Part shown: positions 1-10,392 of the stretch, piece by piece
How the letters are laid out: every line of letters starts with the position of its first letter
Position numbering within the stretch: the first letter of the stretch is position 1
Assembly (NCBI GenBank): GCA_037976565.1
Contig: CP137672.1
Location: forward strand, 37,353,672-37,417,671
Length of the DNA: 64,000 bases
Direction of reading: 5' to 3'
Source: Mesocentrotus franciscanus
Taxonomy: Eukaryota; Echinodermata; Echinoidea; Camarodonta; Strongylocentrotidae
Position numbers and translations under genes: made by a program
Notes under the pieces: model-generated
What the model saw: only the letters and a program-made list of their open reading frames with translations
The model's database searches: none
What the model was told of the DNA's origin: nothing

Positions 1-470
1 ACAGTTACAATACACCTGTGGGGTCTATACTAATGTTATGCATACTTTTTGAGCCAAAGTTTCTCTTTGACAACTAAAAAGCTTTCCAGAGCCGCCCCAT
101 AGGCCTGGCTTGCCCAATGTAGCAACTGCATCAACTAATGTATGCAACATGAATTTCATCCATAGAGATGTCAGTAATTGTAGTAGGTGAATGAAATGGC
201 TGGTAACCAGGGGTTAGGAAGAGAGATGTGCATAAATTGAAATGCATTAATAGTAAAAAGGTCTATCCAAGAAGGATCCACAGACATGCACAAAAACAAA
301 CATTCCCTTGAAATACCAACAGTCCTTGATTTTAATATTTGTAGATCATAAATGTCCTACTACTAGGAGTTCATATCATTACCTCTCTCATGTCATGCTT
401 TTTAATTTTCATTCTTGTGTCTATGTTTCACTTGTCTTTCATAGCTATTATTTTGTTATTTTCCTTGCAG

Positions 471-3400
471 ATGCCATTCGATATTTTACAGAGTACATGT
501 CCACAAACCAGGACATCTCTGTAGCTGTGGCAGCTATCAACACACTCATAGAATACCTGAAACTTAGTCAAGGTAATACGAGAGATTTATTACAGGGAGA
601 TATTGTTGTGCACACTGATAATATGCCTGCATTGAATTTGTAATGCTGTATATACAGTATTGTCAATCATTCATATAACATGTAACAATGCTATTAGATT
701 TAGCACAACCAAGGAATCCTTTTACAGATATATCCATTTATCTTCTACATAATGTTGCACACAATGAGATACCAAGAAAAGGTGCTTTTATATTTAAACA
801 TTTGACGATGAACATTTCTTGAACTTATAACTTCACCTGATAGGAGAGATGCTATTTAAAATGTTTCTTTGATCAGAAGTTCTTTGAGTACAGAAAATAG
901 AATGCTCAAAATATTTTTTCTTCATTTTTGTTGTTCAATGGATTACTAAATTGTAGTAAGGCCAACCAGAACCATAGTATTCTGTGATCAAGTGAAGGAA
1001 AAAATATTTTCATTAATCCATATTGCATTGTATTAATTTTACAAATCTGAAAGTTCATAATGTATGTTTTGCTTTTGTTGATAAATAGCTGAGACATTGG
1101 CTGGTCTAAGGGATGGCTTGAAGGAATGCATCAGATGGCTGATGGAAACAGACAGTTCAGTGACAGCCATCTCATCAGGATGTGAGCTCTTTCTAAGGTT
1201 TATCACTCTTGCAGCCTTAGATCACAAGGTATTAAGTTATTTTGTCTTGTCCAGTAATTGTGACTCGTGTAAGGTGACTGTTGTAGAAAGGAAGAGAGAG
1301 AGAGAGAGAGAGAGAAAGAGGGGGGGGGGAGATGAAGAAAGAGGAAGAAGAAGAAGAACTGAAAAACAAAGTTGACAGGAAATTGTCACCATCCTGATCT
1401 GTGATATCTTCATATGATGTAATAGCAGTGTTTGTGCTCCACTCTCATAGATGAACGAGGAGAGAGAGAGAGAGAGAGGTGGGGGGGGGGGCATAGCGAT
1501 TGAAAAAAAAAAACAGTTTGACAGTAGACTTTCACAATAGAAAATTGTGCTATCTTCAGATGATGTTAAGTTATATACTCCTTTTGCAGAAATAAATCTG
1601 AGAGAGGGAAAGAGAGATAGAAAGACTGAGAGGGAGAGAGAGAATGGTAAACAACCTAGCAGTAAAAATATTGCTATCTCACAGACTCACACTCTTTCTC
1701 TCTCACTTTGTCCAACACATCTCATGCACATTCTCTTCCACCATCTCCCTCTTCTCTCCCATTTATTCCCTCAACCTGCTTCTCTCTCTTTCTTCATCTT
1801 TATATCTCAGAATTTTGATGAATGCAAGAAGATCTTAGTGAACAGAGGAAATATATACCTGGACACTGTAGCTGGATCAAGAGAAAAGATTGCCAAGCTT
1901 GGTCATCCATTCATCACACATGGAGCTGTAAGTTTAATGCAAGGTCATATTCTATATATTATTCTTAGTTTATTGTGTTGTGTGGTAGGCATGCTTGAAA
2001 ACTGATGATCAAATATTTTTTGTTTTCATAGGAAAAGTGCTCAAACTAAAGACAAGATGAACTTTTTGTCCATCAGATTATGATTTGCATATTTTTAAAA
2101 TATATTTCCATATTTTCCTTTTCTTTCTTTTGCAGAATGTTCTGACTCACTCCTACTCCAGGGTGGTTGTGAAGGTGTTAATAGAAGCATTTAAGGCTAA
2201 GAAACGATTCAATGTGTTTGTCACAGAATCATGCCCAGATAAATCAGGGTAAGTAGATGCCGTTGTTTTATAAAGTGATATAATTCCTATCTGCTTTTTC
2301 CTCTTGAAATGTAGATGATTTTATTGTACCAGAATGTGGTTGTCCACTGAGTTACTGACCTGAGTTTCTCCTCAACCTTTCTCTTTTGTTGCAAAATGTA
2401 TGAATGTGTCTGTAGCCCCTTTGACTTCTCTCTATTTTGTCCTACCGGGTACTCATTAATAAATTGCATACCTAGAACTTAGGACACTCATTGATGGCTC
2501 GGTATAATCAATTACTGTAATCATAATCTGTATTTTGCTTCACAATGGAATGTAAAGATATAAATTTGATAAGGTATATTTTATTTGTATGCAGTTTTTA
2601 TTTTGATCTATCATCCATTTATGTTATATTTGATTTTTTTTCCTCAATTCATAGGCTAAAGATGGCCAAGGAGCTAGAAGACATTGGAATACCAACTGTA
2701 GTTATCTTGGATTCAGCTGCTTGGTAAGCATAAGAAACATTGTAGGAAACCACCTTATGGATTTTTAAATTTTTTTTTAATATCACTAATGCCTTTCTTT
2801 TACATAGTAGTATAGCACCACCCATTTTGGGAAGTCATATACATTGCGCACTTAATTCACAATTTGGGGATTAAATGAATGCAGGCATTTCACATCATCT
2901 TGTTTCTATAGGTCCCATGGGTTAGGTTGTAGTCATGTATTATTGTCTAGTCCTGGGCTCTAATCTAAACTTGTGGGATATCTTGTTCTTAAAGGTAAAG
3001 ACCAGTTCTGGTCATGCGATTGCATTGTGAAAGAAACGTTGTGGAATCGATCAGAAAAGGTTGATCATCTAGCATATAAGTATTGGTGTGTACTGCAAGG
3101 TTCTGGAATCATCAAAATGATAAGAAATTTGGCCCAGTCTTGGTAAAGTTACAAGCACTGTACACAGAAAGATGTATATGGGACTACGCGACACGTGCGC
3201 GATATCTATCAAGTCCGGATAGATATTATAATTTACCAAATATATCAATTAGTAGGCGGTTTCCCGGCAAAATTTGTGTCATCACGTATTAGTCAAAACA
3301 TATTCTTTCACATGATTGGTAATAAGAGCTTCCATTTCATTTTTTGAGAGGGGGGCGTTTCTAAAACTGGTCTTTACCTTTAATCAACAAGATCAATCAA

Positions 3401-4756
3401 TGATTGCTTTCCTAGCATAGAATGTGAGGTATATATACATTCATGACTTATTGACTCCTGCATACATTCCTTGACTTTTCTAGTTACCTAATGGAGAAAA
3501 TTGACTTGGTGATAATGGGAGCAGAAGGAATAGTGGAGAGTGGAGGTATCATCAATAAGGTAAGTCTTTCAAGATTTTTACTCACCAAGTAACATTTTAG
3601 AACAATCAATCCTTCCTATTGACTTTTAATGACAAGATGGTTGGGTTTGAATCCCATCTCAGTGCCTATTTCATGCCCTTTGACATGGCATTTCATTTGT
3701 AATTATTTCTCTAAATTCAGGTGTCATACTGTATATACAATTGTATATATATGCAATGCAATATGCTTTGAGTGATGTGTTGTGACATGTTAGAAGTCTG
3801 CCTGAGAAGCAAGACAGCCCATGAATGCAAGCTTCTTACTGTATCTGTGTTTTGTTTTGTTTCAGATTGGAACCTACCAGATAGCAACCTGTGCCAAGGT
3901 GGTTAATAAACCAGTCTATGTGGTAGCAGAAAGTTTCAAGTTTGTTCGGATGATCTACCCACTCAATCAACAAGATGTCCCTGATGAGTATAAGGTAAGC
4001 TACAGTTAAATAGGAGGTTGAGTTCTAGTTAACCTAATACATCTATATAGTCAGTGAGCTTTGTCATTCTTTTTATTCCTATAAAGTGGAAATATAATAA
4101 TAGAATATCTTTTTTTTTTTATAAATGTAAATTCTTCCTGGGAGAAATGTCAATTGTTTAAACATATTTATGGCTTACACCCAGTAAATAAGATTGATTG
4201 ATTGATCTGTAATTGAAAACAAGTCAGAAAAAACCACAATAGAATATCTTACTAACATTGTGTCTGGAAATGCCCCCATATCCCAAGTACATGTATAACT
4301 CATAATAGTTTTTAAATCATGGATCAATTGATGACATATTTATGTGTAGTCCCGATAGCAGTCCCATATACCTAAATATTTCATTATCAGCAATTAAGAT
4401 ACAAACCAGTCATCGTTTTTGTTATATTTCCTCCTGCCTTTCTCTCCCCCTTATCTCTACACTCTTTCCACTATGTCCTCTTTCTCTCTCTCTCTCTCTC
4501 TATTTCTATCTATCTCTCTCTCTTTCTATCTCTCTCTCTTCTCTCTCTCTCTTTCTCTCTCTATTTATATATCTCCCCCACTTTCTTGCATATCCTGCAG
4601 TACCCAGCATCAAAGATGAAGAACAATGCCGATCTAAACCATGAGCATCCACTCATCGACTACACTCCTCCAGCATTCATCACGCTGCTCTTCACTGACC
4701 TAGGAGTTCTTACACCATCCGGTATCAGTGATGAACTCATCAAACTCTATTTATGA
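471..4756 (+). CDS. EIF2B1: eIF2B alpha subunit, 3' eight coding exons (5' end outside or unseen)
   Basis: This gene encodes the alpha (regulatory) subunit of eIF2B, the guanine-nucleotide exchange factor for eIF2 that senses eIF2 phosphorylation in the integrated stress response. Coding exons read at 471-572, 1089-1228, 1811-1927, 2136-2248, 2655-2723, 3484-3559, 3866-3994 and 4601-4756. Every exon has AG/GT borders and the phases join without a break. The product follows the family along its length: [10 protein letters not shown] and ELFLRF early, HSYSRVV centrally, [17 protein letters not shown], then [11 protein letters not shown] and [10 protein letters not shown]. It ends in SDELIKLYL before TGA at 4754-4756. 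The 902 coding bases seen correspond to about 300 residues, close to the roughly 305 of the human protein, so only a few N-terminal codons are missing. They lie upstream of the window or in an exon I could not recognise in 1-470. Introns hold (GA)n/(CT)n tracts and one MITE. Confidence 0.95.
1289..1645. repeat. Purine-rich (GA)n microsatellite tracts in EIF2B1 intron
   Basis: Separate GA-rich runs occur at about 1289-1325 (followed by a G run), 1457-1490 and 1597-1645. All are intronic, between the coding exons ending at 1228 and starting at 1811. The open frames over this region are artefacts of the repeat. Confidence 0.85.
2993..3379. mobile_element. MITE-like element with TTAA flanks in an EIF2B1 intron
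   Basis: Near-perfect terminal inverted repeats begin AGGTAAAGACCAGTT at 2993 and end AACTGGTCTTTACCT at 3379. TTAA lies directly outside each end (2989-2992 and 3380-3383). The 387-bp body holds no gene. The TTAA flanks suggest piggyBac-type mobilisation, but TTAA is palindromic and could be part of the inverted repeat, so the superfamily is tentative. It sits between the coding exons ending at 2723 and starting at 3484. Confidence 0.7.
4478..4570. repeat. (CT)n microsatellite upstream of the last EIF2B1 exon
   Basis: This long CT/CTTT-rich run ends about 30 bases before the acceptor at 4600. It may serve as an extended polypyrimidine tract for the terminal exon, but its main character is simple repeat. 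Confidence 0.85.
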
Positions 4757-5400
4757 GGATGGGTACTCTTCCTTGTTAGACCTTGGATTATCACATCAGC
4801 AGGCACCCGCTATGAACTCATCAAACTCTATTTATGAGGATGGGTACTCTGCCTTGTTTGTGGTTATCTCATGAGCAGGCATCTGCTATGAACCCATCAA
4901 ACTCTATTCATGAGGAAGGCAATTCTGTCTGCAACTTCTTATGTCCTGTCTTAATCTGTGAATGTTCCTGTGAAATGGAAATATTGCTCAGTATTGACCG
5001 AGTTCTCAGCGATAAATTCATCAAACTATTTAAGAGGCAGGATTCTCGCTCTGCCTTGTTGGACAGCCTGTCATAGTTTTATTCCTTGATGAATGTAACA
5101 TTGTGTTGTTGATATTGAGATATCACACCGGCAGGAATCAGCCGGAATGAACTAGTCAAGCCATCTTCTGTGAACGCTATAGACAAATGGAACATTCCAG
5201 TGATATGGACGTCATCATGTCGGTCATCACACCATCAGGCATATAACTCATTGAACTATTTATTAAGTGAAATATTCTGTCTACAACTTTAAACATACTG
5301 TCTATGTCTTCTTAATGATTGGAGGATTGCTTGATGGGAGATCCTTGAAATGTCACACCAGCGGGTCCTCTTGCATAATAAAAAAGGTGTGATTAAGTGT
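4757..5400 (+). repeat. Decayed tandem copies of the EIF2B1 terminal coding segment in its 3' UTR
   Basis: The last coding bases and first UTR bases of EIF2B1 (from ACACCATCCGG at 4712 through the stop and ATGAGGATGGGTACTCT) recur immediately downstream. Recognisable units start near 4791 (with the ATGAACTCATCAAACTCTAT core intact), 4868 (AACCCATCAAACTCTATTCATGAGGA), about 5000, about 5120 and about 5225. A weaker trace (TCACACCAGCGGG) lies near 5353. Spacing is about 75-130 bases and identity falls with distance. An AATAAA at 5377-5382 lies at the end of the array and could be a polyadenylation signal; others are at 5792 and 6276. Confidence 0.75.
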
Positions 5401-5625
5401 AACTTGATTTTCAACCAATCAGGATAACATATTTGGGACTTGTTATTAATTTCTTGAGTTGCATATAATTGTAATGTTTTATGTAAGTAAAATACATTTT
5501 AAAGTACCTTTAACAGGACTAATGTAATGTCATAAATATCCCAAAGTCATGAATAATTGACCGTTGTTGGTCAAGGCCTTTCACTTCTCGCTCCCCTAGG
5601 GTTTGGACGCCATTGATGTTTGATG

Positions 5626-5700
5626 ATTATTTTACCCGACTGCTAAGAAACCACCTTATATCCCTCAGGGCAACCTTTAAGTCCTGCTTTTTTTTTTTTA
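5626..5700 (+). repeat. Partial copy of a dispersed SINE-like repeat
   Basis: The words TTTTACCCGACTGCTAAGAAA and TTTAAGTCCTGC here match the same words at 37076-37145 and, in part, at 44273-44292. This marks a member of a family seen several times in the window. It lies in the gene-free stretch 5400-6358, where I otherwise see only AT-rich sequence and possible EIF2B1 polyadenylation signals. Confidence 0.5.
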
Positions 5701-6358
5701 AATTGTTTTACATGAATTTTCTGCAGTTTACTGTAATCGACCTCAAAAAGTTGAATCTGCCAATCATCTAGGTGCCCTGGTTGGTAACCCAAATAAAACA
5801 GTTAATCAAGAGTCCTGCATTGATCTGGAAACACTCCAGCCTCTTTAAAGCCATTTACTGCATCTTCTATGTTAAGGTAATTTTACTTATTAAAAGAAGG
5901 GTTTGATTTATAATTTAATGATTTAAATTATTCACTGTTTCTGATCTAAGATAAAAGGAAAAAAAAACTGATTATGGGAGCTTTAATGTACCACTGTATA
6001 TGGCACATGGGCCTTAAGCTTATGAGGATCTCATGCTATCAAGTGCATTATAAATGGTGGTTTGCTTTCAGTAACAGACAAAATAAGATAATATTGCAGG
6101 CAATAATAATCTGCTAAAATTATTTTTTCTCTGATATTTAGAAATTTAGTTATTGTCATGTGGGAATTAAATAACCTGTTGTCTGGCCAATACTATAGTA
6201 TGGCCTGGTTAACTAAGAAGAAATCATGTTCTTCAGAACTACAATGAATGTTATTATTTTTTCCATTCATGTGAAAATAAAGATGAAATCTTTTACTACA
6301 CACAATAATGTCCTATGTCTGATGCTTTGCTGAACATTTTATTTATCTTGGTATATTA

Positions 6359-7196
6359 TACCCTTTTCAAACTGGCCTGATTTTCATCGGATGCATCCGG
6401 ACGCATCCGATGAAACTGCCAGTTTGAAAGGTACAAAGGAGAAAAAGCCGATTAAATAGCCGATGAAAAGAAGAGAAATGGGCGATTAAATTCTCCTGCT
6501 CAAGAGCAGGAGAAATTCTCTTTCTATCGGTGTGACACCGATGAAACAGCCACTGTGAATGCGTTCGGGAGAAAACAGCGATTAAAACAGCGATGAAAAA
6601 GGTCAAAGGTCGCAGTATACGCGCTTTTTCGTAACCAGCTGTGTTTGTTGACATTGTGTTGAACATGCTTGCATGCATGCTAGCGAGATGGGGTGCGGGC
6701 TTAAATAGATTCGTTTTATTTTTATTTTACATTACTGATAAACTTTGTTAAATAAAAAAAATTAGTATATATCGTTATGATAATATATTTATTCACAATT
6801 ATATATTTCTTAGACCAAATGGTGAACAAAACAATATTTAAAACTGATTAATAACACATGTAATGAAAGTAGAATGGATTTTTGTTTATCGCACATGCTG
6901 TTTCGTTTTCACTGACTTTATGTAAACTTTCGCTACCGTTGCATCGTAAAATTATATAGCTAGCGAGCTGAGCTGCGCATGCACTGCACTGTCTGCCGAA
7001 TCAAAAACGCGCCAGCAGCTAACAGCGATTGCCCAATAATTCTTCACTTCTGGCGAGCTCGCCACAGCGAGTGAATTTCACCGGCAGTATGAAAGCGACA
7101 GCGGGGAAAACGGCGGTTTCACCTTTGTTTACATAAGGAAAATTCAATCGGTATTTTCATCGGTGTGACTCCGATAGAACCAGTTTGAAAAGGGTA
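6359..7196. mobile_element. Non-autonomous PIF/Harbinger-like DNA element (838 bp)
   Basis: The ends are perfect inverted repeats: TACCCTTTTCAAACTGG at 6359 and its complement ending at 7196. They are flanked by a direct TTA duplication (6356-6358 and 7197-7199), which fits the TWA target preference of PIF/Harbinger elements. A nested palindrome, ATCGGATGCATCCGGACGCATCCGAT-like, lies just inside the left end (6386-6413). No transposase frame is present, so this is a non-autonomous copy. Confidence 0.8.
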
Positions 7197-8836
7197 TTAG
7201 ATATACATGTATATGTGTATATGTCAAGTTGTCAACCATTTTCTAAAAATCATTACCGGTAGATGAACTAAAGATTAATGTAGAAAAGCCTGAGTTAAAG
7301 CACAACAAAAATAGTGATTTTCCTTTGCAAATTACAAAGGTCAATTACCGGTAGTAGTTTACAGGAATCTAACATTGGCATCTCAATCATCTAGCCATTC
7401 AGTGACCACTTCAATACCCATTTGGTTTGCATGATAAAATGCAATGAATGTCTATATTTCTGTAAGAGAGGTATTTTCGTGTTCATGCTTTGGATATGCG
7501 AGTATGATGTGCAATATGTTCTTGCGTTTCCATTTCTAATATGGACCAATAAGTCCCAGATGAGCATCCCAACCAGGATAGTTCATTTTATATTTGTGTG
7601 CAAAGAAACCAAATTTAGTCCTGGACTCAAAAACAACTTGCTTGCTTTTGATTTTAGTTTCCCTTTCACCTACTGCAGAACTATTCAAAGTTAGTACATA
7701 GTTGAAAGGTATGAAACTCTTGTATACAAAGGTCACATAGCATGCAGGGATGGCAGGTTTCAGGCCATAGCCCAACATTCATTATCGTACACATCATACG
7801 ATGCTACGACAGATGCTTCAACAGCAATTGCTCGGGAGTCCGTTCCCTACATTAACTGACCCAAAAGCTCAACCCAACTAAAACCCAGTTGTAAACATAT
7901 CTTATTTAAACTAAATAAAGCCATGAACAAATGTCACCAGAACGAACGCTTGACCATCACTCCCTTTCTATCTTCCTCTTCTACCTCCTCCCCCTCCCTT
8001 TCTCTCTCTCTCTTTCTCTCTCATCTCTCTTTCTCTCTCATCTCTCTTTCTCTCTCATCTCTCTTTCTCTCTCATCTCTCTTTCTCTCTCATCTCCCTTT
8101 TTTCCTACATCACACAAAGCCCTAAGTTTTTAATAAATCCTGATAACCACTGCTGCATACAAGTCTAAAACAAATTTATTTTGCATATAATTTTAATATT
8201 TAATGTATGAATAGCCAAGAACTTTCATATCATATTAATAGGTTATGACAAATTATTTCATATTAAAGTCGGAGATATACGAGGGCTCTTAAGACATTTC
8301 ACAAGTTGCTAAGATTTTCCAGGGCCCGTGAAGGACTGAAGGTAGATTTTTTTAAATCCATGTAGACTTGAAATTATTTTAGAATAAGTTTTCCTTACGC
8401 ATTTGAATGTTTAAAAAAATACTTTCGATCCTGGCCCTGGTTGCATTTGAGTTCATTTTGTATTTTGTATTGTTACTGATAAATCTTTATCAATTTCCCT
8501 AATGATTTAAATAACCAAAGGAGAAGTTACAATTCATTTGCTCATGATAGTTTATCATCACATCTCGGAGTATGGTAGGTGACTTTTTATCCAGCAGCAA
8601 TGTTCTATTTGCTAAGATAAACTTCATCAATGCACTATGCATGCTTGAATGTAGAGGCTCAATTCAAGCATCCGTTTCCCCATGCTACAGCTCTGGCATG
8701 AATAAAGCCAAAGAAGTTCTGAACTTCAAACTACAACTCTAAAGGCAGGAGTTTGTTGTCAGATAACTGTAGGTGCAAGTCCACACACTTCTGATTTGCC
8801 ACACAGCAAGTCCAAAATGTTCTCATCATTGAGCCT
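7197..8836. other. Intergenic stretch between the EIF2B1 and MRPL50 3' ends
   Basis: I see no gene here. A (TC)n block with roughly 16-bp higher-order units (TCTCTTTCTCTCTCA) occupies about 7998-8100. A TTTATT at 8175-8180 reads AATAAA on the minus strand and is a possible, distant polyadenylation signal for MRPL50. The rest is AT-rich unique-looking sequence. Confidence 0.5.
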
Positions 8837-10296
8837 TCAATGTGACGGCCTGAAAGGCCAATCAGAAGGCTTTCTTGATTTCTTCTTCTTTACATATTCT
8901 AAGTATTCTTCATAAACCTCCAGCTTGGAGTCGTTGTAGTCCCACTGTATACGTAAATTTGGTGGGAGCTCCTTGGTACTCAGTTCATCGTACACAGAAG
9001 TATCCTTTACCGGTGTCTGGTAGAAAGTAAGCACATCCTCAACAGTCTTCATCTTCCTCAGTTGGTAGTTAGGGACGGAGTGTTGGAACGTCTGGGAGCA
9101 TTTGGACAGGAGCTGTAGCATTTATGAAACATATAAAACAAACATGATATTAAAGCAATGTGTAAGACTACAACATAAGATCATCTTGAAACAAACTGGG
9201 CTCATGGGTAGTATATATTTTTTAAACCTTTATAGAGCCAACAATTAGTAACAAGCTCATACACCAAATGTGGACTTCTCAAGAAGCCTTACTGTATAAC
9301 ATGTTTGATAAAGGGCAAGAACTAGATAGACTGAAACATGATTATTCAAGAAATACTCATCCAGACTTGCTAATTGACAGCCTTTTAGCAGATGTTTCCA
9401 CGCCATTGTTGACTAAATAATCACAACAAACAATTACACAATTATTTTGAATTAATGTTTACATACTTCTAATTTAAATTGCTTGGTTTGTTGAAAAAGG
9501 AGATATCGACAATCTTCCCACCTGAAATTTGAGAATATTATCATCGAATGAGACCTCTTTCCAGTTGACTGGATCTGTCTCAGTAGTAAGCTGAAGGGTC
9601 AGCTCTTCAAGACTATCTTCTACATCATGAGGAGGAGAGTAGTTTCTCCTCCTAGTCTCTGGTCTGAAAGGATGGAGAGCAGAAAAGAAAGACGATGTAT
9701 TAAAGATTTGCCATACTCTCACATCTTTCAAGAGCTGTCTGAAAATTTCATCTTTTATAATTCCTTGGTTTGTTTGTAATTATTTTCTGTTTATTAATGC
9801 GCTTTGTATCTTATGGAAAGGCGCTTTATAAATTAAATCTTATTATTATGTTCAAAGACAGAGAAGCAATATGATTATCCTTAAAAAATTCATAATAAAA
9901 GGGAAATTAAACTTCACAGATTTTTTTTTTTTTTTTTACAGCTACTACATATATCTAATGAAATTTCATTAAAATCTCCCCTAGTTTTGAGATCTGTGAT
10001 TTTAGAGTTATTCATACGAAAGTTCAGACTACATACTATAATACAAAAACAAATTGTTATGATAAACAAAACTATTTTTTACTATTTTTGATTATTTATC
10101 TAACATTTACAGGGAAGTTCATTCTTACATTCTTGGACTGATTTTAAATGTTGCAACTATTTTGGTGATAATGCAAATATGCTGTCCATAAATAGAAATT
10201 TGTTTAGTTTTAAAAAAGTTTTAGAGAGGGAAATAAAGCAAGTGAGAGAGAGGGAGGCAGGAAGGCACAGAGAGAGAGAGAAAAAGAGAGAGAGAG

Positions 10297-10336
<40 letters not shown>

Positions 10337-10360
10337 AAAGAAAGAGAAAGAAAGAGAGAT

Positions 10361-10392
<32 letters not shown>

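Noticed and set aside
308..470. Upstream extension of the first visible EIF2B1 exon to a start at 308
   Set aside because: The apparent start is TTG, the sequence is intron-like, and a good acceptor (TTCCTTGCAG) precedes 471.
6367..6678. 103-codon minus-strand frame
   Set aside because: It starts inside the Harbinger-like element, overlaps its terminal palindromes, and shows no transposase or other motif.
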